A stretch of DNA of 64,000 bases from Chitinophagaceae bacterium (GTDB lineage Bacteria; Bacteroidota; Bacteroidia; Chitinophagales; Chitinophagaceae), in NCBI GenBank assembly GCA_019638615.1, contig JAHBTL010000001.1:310001-374000 (forward strand), written 5' to 3'. Position numbers and translations under genes: made by a program. The notes beneath the pieces were generated by a model. It saw only the letters and a program-made list of their open reading frames with translations. It had not been told where the DNA came from and made no database searches. Shown piece by piece: positions 44,720 through 53,953 of this stretch (positions are counted from its first letter, which is position 1; every line of letters begins with the position of its first letter).

Positions 44720-47314
44720 ATGCAGTTACAGCAATCAAAGGGATACCAGGTTGTAGCGGAGTGGCTTGCCACAAAAGATTTCCGCCCGTTTGCTTTCCAG
44801 GAAGAAACCTGGCAGCATATAGCCGAAAACAAGAGCGGGCTGGTAAATGCACCTACCGGGTTTGGAAAAACCTTTTCTGTTTTCCTGGGATGTCTTATTG
44901 ATTTTATAAACCGCCACCCCAACGACTATACGAAGCGCAATAAGAACGGGCTTCAATTGTTGTGGATCACACCCTTGCGTGCCCTGGCAAAGGATATTGG
45001 CAGGTCGATGGAAGAAGTGATCGCAGGGTTAGGCATGCCATGGCGTACGGGCATCCGCAATGGCGATACGCCCGTAAACGAGCGGCAGAAACAGAAAAAG
45101 TCGCCCCCGGAAGTAATGATCATTACCCCCGAAAGCCTGCACCTGCTGCTGGCGCAAAAAAATTATGCTGATTTTTTCTCTTCATTAAGAATAATAGCGG
45201 TGGATGAATGGCACGAATTACTGGGCAGCAAGCGGGGAGTACAGGTAGAGCTGGCAGTCAACAGGATTGTAGCTGTAAGCTATCAGCTATCAGCTTTGAG
45301 CTATCAGCCATCAGCAGTCAGCGGTCAGCCACCAGCTTTCAGCGATCAGGTATCGGCTATCAGTAGTCAGAAATCAGCAGTCAACAATCAGCAATCAACA
45401 ATCAGCAATCGGCTCCCCCTTATCTGGGGTATTTCCGCTACCATTGGCAATCTTGAACAGGCCGCTGAAGTATTACACGCTTCTTTGCCGCCGGATACGG
45501 CTACGGTTACCGTAAAGGCCCGGCTCCGGAAAAATATAGAGGTAGAATCTATTTTCCCTGACGAGATTGAAAAATTTCCGTGGGCGGGGCACCTGGGCTT
45601 AAAGCTGATCCACAAAGTAATTCCCATTATACAGCAAAGCCGCACTACGCTTATTTTCATCAATACCCGCGGCATGAGCGAAACCTGGTACCAGAGCCTG
45701 CTGAATACGGCACCCGACCTGGCAGGCACGCTGGCCCTGCACCACGGCAGTATTGAGCCGGAACTAAGAATGTGGGTGGAAGAATCTTTGCACACCGGTG
45801 TACTAAAAGCCGTGGTATGCACTGCAAGCCTTGACCTGGGCGTTGATTTCCGTCCGGTTGAAACAGTGATACAGGTAGGATCGCCCAAAGGAGTAGCCCG
45901 CTTTTTACAACGTGCAGGCAGGAGCGGACACCAGCCCGGCGCAGTAAGTAAAATTTATTTCCTGCCTACTCATTCGCTCGAGCTGATGGAAGCCGCAGCG
46001 CTAAAAGACGCTATCAGGGAAAATATAATAGAAAGCAAGGAGCCCATGCTGCTTTGTTACGACGTATTGATCCAATACCTGTGCACACTTGCCGTATCCG
46101 ACGGATTTGATGCAGACGCTACTTACCGGGAGGTTATCAGAACATATTGCTACCGGGATATGACACACGAAGAGTGGGATAAAATCCTTCAGTTCATTAC
46201 AGCCGGTGGAGTAGCCCTGCAACAATACGATGATTTTAAAAAAGTAGAAGTCGTTGACGGATTGCACCGTATTACAAACAGGAGGATCGCCATGCGGCAT
46301 CGCATGCATATTGGTACCATTGTGAGCGAGGCAATGCTGAAAGTAAAATTTATATCGGGCGGGTATATAGGGGTAATTGAAGAATGGTTTATTTCGCGGC
46401 TTGATCCGGGCGCCGTTTTTACACTGGCAGGACGGAACCTTGAGTTGGTTGGCATTAAAGACATGACCGTGCTGGTACGAAGATCAAATGCCAGGAAATC
46501 TATTGTTCCAAGCTGGCAGGGCGGAAGGATGCCACTATCGGCTAACCTGGGGAAAAAGCTGAGAGAGGAGCTTGATAATGCCAACCGGGAAACGGATGCG
46601 ATCAATCACCCGGAAATCTCGGCCCTGCAGCCTTTGTTCAGCCTGCAGTCCGGCTTATCCAAAGTGCCCGGGCACAATCAACTGCTGATCGAGCATATAG
46701 AAACCCCGGATGGTTATCACCTTTTTGTATACCCGTTTGAAGGAAGGCTGGTGCACGAAGCCATGGCGGCTATCCTGGCATGGCGAATCAGCCAGATCGT
46801 ACCCATTACCTTTTCGTTTGCCATGAATGATTATGGTTTTGAACTGCTGAGCGACCGGCCGATACCGGTAGACGATACCAATGTGTATGAACTCTTTTCC
46901 CCTGAAAATTTACTGGCCGATATACAACGCAGTGTAAATGCCACGGAAATGGCCATGCGGAAATTCCGGGACATTGCAGTGATCGGAGGACTGATCTTCC
47001 AGGGGTTTCCCGGTGAACATAAAAAAGCAAGGCACCTGCAGTCTTCCGCCTCATTAATTTTTAAGGTGTTTATGGAATACGACCCCGGGAATGTTTTGGT
47101 ACAACAAGCTTTCCGGGAAGTGCTTGACCAGCAAATGGAGGAAGTGAGGCTGAGGAATATGCTGGAACGCATCCAGCAGGCAGATATTATTATTACATTT
47201 CCCCAACAACTTACTCCGTTCTGCTTTCCTATAAAAGTAGACAGCCTGCGAGAAAGCCTTACCTCTGAAAAGCTGGAAGACCGGGTAAGAAGGATGCAGC
47301 AGCTACTGGAATAA
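44720..47314 (+). CDS. Lhr-like, ligase-associated DNA-damage-response DEXH helicase
   Basis: An 864-residue SF2 DNA helicase. Walker A APTGFGKT lies at residues 44-51, the DEWH form of motif II at 162-165, motif III GISATIGN near 237, and motif VI QRAGRSGHQPG in the second RecA domain. A winged-helix and Lhr-type C-terminal region follow. In many Bacteroidota this helicase is encoded with a DNA ligase, an exonuclease and a phosphoesterase; none is nearby here. Residues about 186-231 are an inserted Gln/Ser-rich stretch from an in-frame dispersed repeat. I chose ATG 44720 over TTG 44708. Confidence 0.92.
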   Translation: MQLQQSKGYQVVAEWLATKDFRPFAFQEETWQHIAENKSGLVNAPTGFGKTFSVFLGCLIDFINRHPNDYTKRNKNGLQLLWITPLRALAKDIGRSMEEVIAGLGMPWRTGIRNGDTPVNERQKQKKSPPEVMIITPESLHLLLAQKNYADFFSSLRIIAVDEWHELLGSKRGVQVELAVNRIVAVSYQLSALSYQPSAVSGQPPAFSDQVSAISSQKSAVNNQQSTISNRLPLIWGISATIGNLEQAAEVLHASLPPDTATVTVKARLRKNIEVESIFPDEIEKFPWAGHLGLKLIHKVIPIIQQSRTTLIFINTRGMSETWYQSLLNTAPDLAGTLALHHGSIEPELRMWVEESLHTGVLKAVVCTASLDLGVDFRPVETVIQVGSPKGVARFLQRAGRSGHQPGAVSKIYFLPTHSLELMEAAALKDAIRENIIESKEPMLLCYDVLIQYLCTLAVSDGFDADATYREVIRTYCYRDMTHEEWDKILQFITAGGVALQQYDDFKKVEVVDGLHRITNRRIAMRHRMHIGTIVSEAMLKVKFISGGYIGVIEEWFISRLDPGAVFTLAGRNLELVGIKDMTVLVRRSNARKSIVPSWQGGRMPLSANLGKKLREELDNANRETDAINHPEISALQPLFSLQSGLSKVPGHNQLLIEHIETPDGYHLFVYPFEGRLVHEAMAAILAWRISQIVPITFSFAMNDYGFELLSDRPIPVDDTNVYELFSPENLLADIQRSVNATEMAMRKFRDIAVIGGLIFQGFPGEHKKARHLQSSASLIFKVFMEYDPGNVLVQQAFREVLDQQMEEVRLRNMLERIQQADIIITFPQQLTPFCFPIKVDSLRESLTSEKLEDRVRRMQQLLE
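45274..45410 (+). repeat. Low-complexity repeat inserted in-frame in the helicase gene
   Basis: About 137 bp of imperfect TATCAGC/AATCAGC units, the same vocabulary as the intergenic stretches. Translated it reads YQLSALSYQPSAVSGQ and so on to NNQQSTISN, about 46 residues without a stop. On the opposite strand the units carry many TGA and TAG stops, so only this orientation keeps the gene open. It falls between helicase motifs II and III, just before the strand leading to GISATIGN. Confidence 0.88.
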
Positions 47315-47332
47315 TGTAAAGAAAAGCAGCAG

Positions 47333-47758
47333 CTACTTATTCCGCTGCTCTTCCTGGTGCATTTGTTCAGCAACAGGAGGCGTAATATACTTCTCGCCCG
47401 ACAAAACCCTTTTCACCGCAACAACCAGGTCTTCGGGAGCTGCATCTTTGTTGAGGTAGCCGGCCGCACCGGCAAGCATCACGCGGAGCGCATATTGATC
47501 TTCGGGATAAATGCTGAGGATAAGCACCAGTTGCCCGGGAAGTTTTTCTTTAATAATTCCCAGCGCTTCAAGCCCGCCCCCTCCCGGCATGGAAATATCG
47601 GAAATGATAAGATCCCAGGGCTGCTTAAACGCAAGCTCCAGTAAAGCCTGCGTATCTTCTGCTTCTTCTACATATATTGACATGAACTCGTCAGTAAGAA
47701 TCTGTACTAACCCCTTGCGTATAAACGCATGATCGTCGGCAATTAATATTCGTAGCAT
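47333..47758 (-). CDS. Stand-alone receiver-domain response regulator
   Basis: A 141-residue protein with a full receiver domain: ILIADDH acidic pocket, phospho-acceptor Asp54 in IISDISMPGGGG, and the conserved Lys in GYLNKDA. It is close in sequence to the receiver of the NarL-type regulator just upstream (PEDQYALRVMLAGAAGYLNK against PEDQYALRVLKAGASGYLSK) but stops in the linker (ITPPVAEQMHQEEQ) with no DNA-binding domain. Likely a duplicate that lost its helix-turn-helix, or a phosphate sink. Convergent with the helicase gene, 18 bases apart. Confidence 0.9.
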   Translation of the reverse strand: MLRILIADDHAFIRKGLVQILTDEFMSIYVEEAEDTQALLELAFKQPWDLIISDISMPGGGGLEALGIIKEKLPGQLVLILSIYPEDQYALRVMLAGAAGYLNKDAAPEDLVVAVKRVLSGEKYITPPVAEQMHQEEQRNK

Positions 47759-47864
47759 ATACGTGAAGAATACGAAACAAGAAAATTATGCAAGAATGAA
47801 TCGTCAGCATGTAGGAGAGAAAGCAGAAAATTTGTAGACAAAATACTACATAGCCATCATCCTT

Positions 47865-48494
47865 TTAAATCAGGTTATTATCCAATGCATAACGGGTAAG
47901 ATCTGCATTTGATTTCATATGCATTTTATCGAGTATCCTGGCCCGGTAGGTGCTAACAGTGGTTACACTCAATGACAGTTGTTCCGCTATATCGCTGACC
48001 GCTTTTCCTACAGCCAGTAATTTGAAAACATCAAACTCCCGGTCAGAAAGCTTTTCATGCGAAAACTCCTGCTGGTCGCTTTCAAAAGCCTGGGCAAGCT
48101 TTTCGGCAACAGAAGTTGTGATAAATTTTTTTCCGAGCATTACCGTACGTACGGCTTTTATGATATCGTCGTGAATATTTTCTTTGCTCAGATAACCCGA
48201 TGCGCCTGCTTTCAAAACGCGGAGCGCGTATTGATCTTCGGGATGCATACTCATGATAAGCACCGGCATAGACGGGTACGCCTGCTTGATCTGCCGGAGT
48301 GCATCCAGCCCGCTCCTGCCGGGCATACTCAAATCGCATATCACAATATCCCAACTGTCTTCTGAAATTTTCGACATTAGACTTTCAGCATCGCTTACTT
48401 CTGCAAGGCAGGCGGAAGGATACTCTTCAAGAATCAGTTGCTTTAAGCCTCTTCTCACTATTGCATGATCGTCGGCAATAAGTATTCTAATCAT
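47865..48494 (-). CDS. NarL/LuxR-family response regulator
   Basis: A 209-residue regulator with receiver domain (IRILIADDH, phospho-acceptor Asp54 in VICDLSMPGR, Lys in GYLSKEN) and a C-terminal LuxR helix-turn-helix (SDREFDVFKLLAVGKAVSDI, then VSTYRARILDKMHMKSNADL). Downstream of the sensor kinase on the same strand and upstream of the receiver-only protein. Its probable kinase is the product of 48567-50729. Confidence 0.94.
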   Translation of the reverse strand: MIRILIADDHAIVRRGLKQLILEEYPSACLAEVSDAESLMSKISEDSWDIVICDLSMPGRSGLDALRQIKQAYPSMPVLIMSMHPEDQYALRVLKAGASGYLSKENIHDDIIKAVRTVMLGKKFITTSVAEKLAQAFESDQQEFSHEKLSDREFDVFKLLAVGKAVSDIAEQLSLSVTTVSTYRARILDKMHMKSNADLTRYALDNNLI

Positions 48495-48566
48495 AAAACT
48501 GTTCTTCCGTTGTTCAAATATAATTAACCCTCTTTTAAATATCTACTAATAGCAGTTGAATCTTCT

Positions 48567-50729
48567 TTATTCCTTCATCATACCCACTACTTCCACAGCT
48601 TCATGTTCCAACGGAATAATTACGGTAATAGCCGTACCTTTTCCTTCACTGCTTTCAATTGTATATCGGCCGCCCATCATCAGGCTGCGTTCTTTCATTC
48701 CTAATATACCCAATGTCTTTTTTTGATCTACGGTTTCTATATCAAATCCTTTCCCATCGTCAACAATCCGCAGCACAATGGCGCCTTCTTCCACGCGGAG
48801 GCGAACTTCTACGTTGCTGGCCTGGGCATGGCGGGCGGTGTTGGTAAGCGACTCCTGGTAAATACGGAACAATCCGGTCTTCATATCTGCCGGATAATTT
48901 ATATCTGTTTCTGATATATCCAGTTGAATGGATAACCCGGTGTTTTTTTCGAATATCCTTGCATGCCATTCCATGGCGGCCGCCAATCCCAGATCATCAA
49001 GCACTACAGGGCGTAACTCTGAACATATTCGCCGTACTGTTTTAATAGTCGCATCTATCATCTCCATTAACTCTCTTAACCGCTGTATAACATCCGGGTC
49101 CGTATCATTCAACTTTCTTATAGCCCAGGCTATATCCATTTTAAGCACAGTAAGTTGTTGCCCTAATTCATCATGTATCTCACGGGCTATGCTTTTTCTT
49201 TCTTCCTCTCTTACTTCCTGCAAATGACCACTCAACATCCTGATCTCTTCGAGCGATTGTCGTAACTGCTGTTCTGCTTTGATCTTTTCCGTAACATCAT
49301 TAGAAAGTACAAGAAGCATGGACTTGCCATTCAGCTCCAGGTCGTATGTAAACAATTCGGCGAAAAAAAGCGTCCCGTTTTTTTTAAGCTGTTTCCATAC
49401 GCCTGCGTTTTGATAGCCTGCTTCCAAAACAAGCATATTGCTTTCAAAGCGCGCTATCTCCTCCCGGGGCAACAAACCACGTGCATTCATTTGTAAAAAT
49501 GAACGGCGCGCATACCCGTATTGCTGTATGGCCGCATCGTTTACATCCGTTATATTAAGATCCGGCAGGGTAATCATCCACATAGGAAGCGGATTATTAT
49601 CAAACAGCAGCCTGTATTTTTTTTCAGACCCCACCAGGCGTTCAATAATATTCTTTATTTCCGCAGTCCTGTCTTCTACCTGTTTACCTAATTGAAGATT
49701 GAATTTTTTCAGGCTCTCTTCAACCTCCTTTCTCGCGCTTATATCCTTTGCAATTGTCACAACTCCTGTTATTTTACCAGATTCCTTGCCAATCATAGCG
49801 CCTGATAATAATAACGTTACAGGCGTTCGGTCCTTTTTATACAGCGTCACTTCTCCTTCCCACGAACCCTTTTGCAGGAGCTTTTTTATGATACCGTTTC
49901 CCGTCTCTCCATAAAATACAGGGCTCAATGTATCTGCTACTTTCTTCCCCCTCACTTCATCCTGCGTCCAGCCAAAAATATCTTCTGCCTTTTTGTTCCA
50001 GGTTATTATTTTAAATTCCTTGTCGGTTGAAATCACCGCATCCCGGATATGCTCCAACAACAAAGCATTGTACTTAACTACCGAATCAACGGTTTTATCT
50101 GCCATCACATCCAGTCGTCTTTTTTGTGCCAGCATGATCATAAGTATGATCAATAATCCCAAACCCACATACAAAACCGACTTAAACGAGGCAATTGCAT
50201 TGATGTTGGTACGCTGCCGCTGCTGTAATAATCCCTGCTCTTCATTTTCAATATTTCTGATCAGTTCACTGATTTTAGTTATGTTAGCTTTCACCCTGGT
50301 ATAGCTATCCCGTTTCTTGACATCAGCGTTATTGACAGGGGCACCGGGCGATGTGACAACACTGGTAAAAGCAAGCACTTCATCAACAAAAAAAGAAAGA
50401 GAATCGATCCTGGCCTGGTGCTTTACATCATTAGCTGCAACACTTTCAAGCTGCAGAAACGCTTCTTCTGTGGTTTTGTTCAATTGCTGAATCGACACAA
50501 GGGTCCCTTCTTCTCCTGTCAGGGCATATTCCTTCAGCATGGACTGGCTTTCCTTCAATGCCGATATTAGTTTTTCGGCACTGTATAGTATGTCCTGGGT
50601 ATGCCCGATGGATACAAACGTTTCATTTATTTTATTGGATTGATTAATAGAAATGTATACACTGACCGCTACCAGTACAACAGTCAAAAACAGCATGAGA
50701 AGTAATATTTTCCGGGCAGACCAGTTCAT
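48567..50729 (-). CDS. CHASE3-PAS-PAS sensor histidine kinase (HisKA_3 type)
   Basis: A 720-residue membrane kinase. Two membrane helices (residues 8-27 and about 178-196) enclose a CHASE3-like periplasmic sensor (SAEKLISALKESQSMLKEYA). PAS domains follow (AVISTDKEFKIITWNKKAED and NPLPMWMITLPDLNITDVND), with a coiled coil between them. HisKA_3 has IAREIHDELGQQL (phospho-acceptor His519). HATPase has YQESLTNTARHAQ, DDGKGF and LGILGMKERSLMMGG. Upstream in-frame codons to 50858 lack similarity, so I start at MNWSARKILL. Operon-like with two response regulators. Confidence 0.93.
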   Translation of the reverse strand: MNWSARKILLLMLFLTVVLVAVSVYISINQSNKINETFVSIGHTQDILYSAEKLISALKESQSMLKEYALTGEEGTLVSIQQLNKTTEEAFLQLESVAANDVKHQARIDSLSFFVDEVLAFTSVVTSPGAPVNNADVKKRDSYTRVKANITKISELIRNIENEEQGLLQQRQRTNINAIASFKSVLYVGLGLLIILMIMLAQKRRLDVMADKTVDSVVKYNALLLEHIRDAVISTDKEFKIITWNKKAEDIFGWTQDEVRGKKVADTLSPVFYGETGNGIIKKLLQKGSWEGEVTLYKKDRTPVTLLLSGAMIGKESGKITGVVTIAKDISARKEVEESLKKFNLQLGKQVEDRTAEIKNIIERLVGSEKKYRLLFDNNPLPMWMITLPDLNITDVNDAAIQQYGYARRSFLQMNARGLLPREEIARFESNMLVLEAGYQNAGVWKQLKKNGTLFFAELFTYDLELNGKSMLLVLSNDVTEKIKAEQQLRQSLEEIRMLSGHLQEVREEERKSIAREIHDELGQQLTVLKMDIAWAIRKLNDTDPDVIQRLRELMEMIDATIKTVRRICSELRPVVLDDLGLAAAMEWHARIFEKNTGLSIQLDISETDINYPADMKTGLFRIYQESLTNTARHAQASNVEVRLRVEEGAIVLRIVDDGKGFDIETVDQKKTLGILGMKERSLMMGGRYTIESSEGKGTAITVIIPLEHEAVEVVGMMKE

Positions 50730-50965
50730 TGCGTGTTTAGTAAGCAGTGTGTTAATATTTCGAAACACATCCAAACAGGCACTTGTAAGAGAAAAGTTAC
50801 ACAAAAAACCGAATATACCGAAAACATATCTGCCGCTGCCGCCTGTAAACCGGCTCATATAAGCCAGTTTACACAGTACGCTAAGTATAAACTATTACGT
50901 TGGTAATCGTTCACCGGACAATATCACCATTACCGGAAAGGAAAAATCCCGGGAACATTTCACGT

Positions 50966-51115
50966 TTAAGCAAGCTTACCTTTACGCCTGGACCCACTGC
51001 CTGCTTCGGAAACTTTTCCATTAGAGGCAAGAGCGGGTTGTTGTTTCCTGCTGGCGGGCTTTTTAGCTGTACGCGTTGTGGCTTTAGCAGGTTGCTGGCT
51101 TTTTTTCTTTTGCAT
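50966..51115 (-). CDS. Small Lys/Arg/Ala-rich basic protein (49 residues)
   Basis: Starts MQKKKSQQPAKATTRTAKKP and continues with SRKQQPALASNG to a GSRRKGKLA end. About a quarter of the residues are Lys or Arg and nearly all the rest are small or polar, like histone-H1-tail or nucleoid-associated peptides. ATG start, normal stop, 24 bases after the CHAT gene on the same strand. It may be the last gene of the sigma/protease operon or an independent gene. Too short for a firm family call. Confidence 0.55.
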   Translation of the reverse strand: MQKKKSQQPAKATTRTAKKPASRKQQPALASNGKVSEAGSGSRRKGKLA

Positions 51116-51139
51116 ATATGTATGATTTATCCTGCCAAT

Positions 51140-53935
51140 TTAGAATTTTATTCTGTAAATATATGCGCCAACAGCACACCCGATACATAAAATAATGAGC
51201 GCCCAATGCCAGATCTCGAACGTAAACGGATTTGCTTTCTTTATATATACAGGATCTCCGTTGCCAATCAGTATCATATTCGCCCAAAAATAAGGAAGCA
51301 GTTTTTCCTTACCACCCACCTGCATAAAATAAATCTTGGCCTTTTGTAAGGCATCATCCTTTCTTGCTCCACCCGCAAGGTATTCATTCATTTTTTGGGT
51401 GATAACATAAATCGATTCTTCATCAGCATTCCATAAGGTAGCAGACACTGCAGGAATTCCGGCAGATGCAAATCCCCGGGCAAGGCTATATACCCCTTCT
51501 CCTGCGGCATTACGCCCCACATTTGTTTGACAGGCGCTCAACATGACTAATTGAGTGGCCGTATTATTAATCAATTGCAGTTCCTGCAGATTAATTACCG
51601 AATCCTGCATATATAAAACCGGCTCCTGGCTTGAAGTATCTGCAAGTGCATGAGAAAATACATTAACGATCGCATACGACGACATGCGCTTTAAAAAATT
51701 ATTTTTACTTGCATCCTTATTAACGAACAATACAGGATCCTGGTAATAGGAGGATGCGTTTTTTAACGCATGCCCCGCATTCCTGAGATCGGGCACCTGA
51801 AGATTTATACCGAACGAAACAGGGGCGAAGCCAATAAAGCTTCCTGATGCAGGAGCAATCGCTTTGGAATGCTTCAACAAATATCCTGCAGAATACGCAT
51901 AACTGAATGTATAGTGATGCACCAGGAAATCCCTGCCATCCCTGCCGGTTGTGAATGCTTCGAACGGGATCAAAAAATTATCCTGGCAAAGAATCACCCG
52001 TCCTTCCGGAATATGCAAAGCAGCAAATAAGCTTTGATAAAGCTTATCGGATAACCTGGTAAAATCAGTATAGTTATTGTTCAACTTCTTTTTATCGCTG
52101 CAATAACTCAAAAAATCAGCAATATCATGTATACTGAAATCTCCATTTTCCAATTTTACCATATGTGTTTCCTGTGGGCCAATAGCAAGAATATAAGCCA
52201 CTGTATCCTGTAAAAAATAATGGACAAAATAGCTTTCGGAGCTTTTCAGCCATTCCTGTAATTCCGGCATTGGGGGAATCGCATCCACATATTTATACTG
52301 ATAATAAAGCGGGTATTTTTGTTCAAGAGAGGTAATGAAATATTCAAAATCTGATTTTACTTTTAATAGCTCCATCTGCTCTTCCTTATATTTATCCGAA
52401 TCGGGATCCAACTCATTCAGCCTTTGTTTACATGCCACAATACGACTGATAAAGCCCTGTTCTTTAGCGGTTTCGGTTTCAGGTAAGTGAATAGCTGCAT
52501 TCAGCTCATTAATTTTGTCATTCAACAGCACAGCCCTGCTTTTCTCCATAAAATAAAATGCAAGACTGTTATTATTTGCCAGATAGCAAGCCTCAACAGC
52601 GTTTACGAAGAAACTCCTGGTACTATTGCGCCAGTACAGCTTACTTTGTTCTCCGATTTGCTGTCGCCTTGCCATTGTAATAGCCGAGTCCATTACCATT
52701 GCCGAACGGAGACAGGCATCAAGCGTCTCCTTTTTCCCGTCGTTCCTGTACATATTCAGCAGCCACTCGGTTTTATTGTTCAGCATTACCAGGAGTAATT
52801 CTATATTGGTAATTTTAGACAGTACTGACAACGAGGGGGTTTCACAGAAAATCGTATCTGTAATGCCATATGCCCCTAAGGCCCTGGAATAATATTGTTT
52901 CAACTTTGTAAAGTCTCCCTGATGTGCTCTCCGGAATTCCAGCTCACTTAAATTAATATAAGCCCTGCACAAAAATTCAGCATTGCTTAACTTTTGAGCA
53001 TATTCTATGGTACGATAATAACATTGCTCGGCCTTGCCGTATGCCTGTTCATTTTTAAGATAATAATTTCCAAAATCGGTATAATCACCTGCAATCTGTA
53101 TATATTCTTTGGTCTTAATGCGGGTTTGGATGCATTGCTCAAAGCAGAGCGCCGCCTTAGCCTGCTTTTTTTCCGATATATACAATCTTGCTTTGATCTT
53201 TAAGGCTGTTGCCATTTCAAAATCCGATTGAAGCTTTTTTGCATAGTATTGGGCAGAATCAGCGTCAGAAAAAGCTTTTTCATTCATGCCTAAGTAGGCA
53301 TACGCCTGGGCACGCCTGTTAAAAGCTTCCATTTTGTGCTCCTGGTTTGCCGTGGTTTTTGCATCGGCAATAACATAGGCAGCTTCGTCAATACATTTTT
53401 GATAATCGCCGTTGTTAAAAAAAATGTCTGCCTTATTGATCCGGCTTATCATGGCCAACTCATGGGCCTCATCGTTTCGGTTATATATAATAACACTGTC
53501 ATAAAACGACAGCGATTTGCTGTTTTGATTAATTGTTTTATAAAAAAAAGCGAGGTTATAATAACTATTGATTACATAATCCCGGCTGGCAGCCTTTTTT
53601 CCGCTTGTATTGATGCGGATTGAAGCAAGGATATCGTCTATAGCTTCATACGTAGCCGTGTAATTATTTAAAACAAATTTAAAAGCAGCGATCCGGTGCA
53701 GTAACCTTGCGTAAACAGAATCTTCGGGATAATTACAGCTTTCCAACTGCTTGCGAAGATCATTCGCTTTCTTTAGTTTATCGGCTGCAGAAAGAATTTG
53801 ATTTTCTTCCAACGCGATTATCTTCTGCCATACATCCGAAGAGGCAGGACACTTTCCTATAACTTTATTTTCAACCGTTATAAGAACAACAATTAATAAT
53901 ATAATTCGAACAGTAATATTAATATTACCATACAT
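51140..53935 (-). CDS. TPR-CHAT (caspase-like) protease, exported and membrane-anchored
   Basis: A 931-residue protein. The N-terminus (ITVRIILLIVVLITVENKVI) is a signal or anchor, followed by about 400 residues of tetratricopeptide-like repeats and a helical linker. The C-terminal CHAT domain carries the predicted Cys-His dyad: His762 in NVFSHALADT and Cys802 in VMLSACQTNVG; SLARGFASAGIPAVSATLWN is the usual next strand. A final membrane helix (about residues 903-927, WALIILCIGCAVGAYIY) would leave TPR and CHAT in the periplasm. CHAT domains are caspase relatives. Last large gene of the sigma/anti-sigma/subtilase operon. Substrate unknown. Confidence 0.9.
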   Translation of the reverse strand: MYGNINITVRIILLIVVLITVENKVIGKCPASSDVWQKIIALEENQILSAADKLKKANDLRKQLESCNYPEDSVYARLLHRIAAFKFVLNNYTATYEAIDDILASIRINTSGKKAASRDYVINSYYNLAFFYKTINQNSKSLSFYDSVIIYNRNDEAHELAMISRINKADIFFNNGDYQKCIDEAAYVIADAKTTANQEHKMEAFNRRAQAYAYLGMNEKAFSDADSAQYYAKKLQSDFEMATALKIKARLYISEKKQAKAALCFEQCIQTRIKTKEYIQIAGDYTDFGNYYLKNEQAYGKAEQCYYRTIEYAQKLSNAEFLCRAYINLSELEFRRAHQGDFTKLKQYYSRALGAYGITDTIFCETPSLSVLSKITNIELLLVMLNNKTEWLLNMYRNDGKKETLDACLRSAMVMDSAITMARRQQIGEQSKLYWRNSTRSFFVNAVEACYLANNNSLAFYFMEKSRAVLLNDKINELNAAIHLPETETAKEQGFISRIVACKQRLNELDPDSDKYKEEQMELLKVKSDFEYFITSLEQKYPLYYQYKYVDAIPPMPELQEWLKSSESYFVHYFLQDTVAYILAIGPQETHMVKLENGDFSIHDIADFLSYCSDKKKLNNNYTDFTRLSDKLYQSLFAALHIPEGRVILCQDNFLIPFEAFTTGRDGRDFLVHHYTFSYAYSAGYLLKHSKAIAPASGSFIGFAPVSFGINLQVPDLRNAGHALKNASSYYQDPVLFVNKDASKNNFLKRMSSYAIVNVFSHALADTSSQEPVLYMQDSVINLQELQLINNTATQLVMLSACQTNVGRNAAGEGVYSLARGFASAGIPAVSATLWNADEESIYVITQKMNEYLAGGARKDDALQKAKIYFMQVGGKEKLLPYFWANMILIGNGDPVYIKKANPFTFEIWHWALIILCIGCAVGAYIYRIKF

Positions 53936-53953
53936 CCTAAAGAATTTGGAAAA

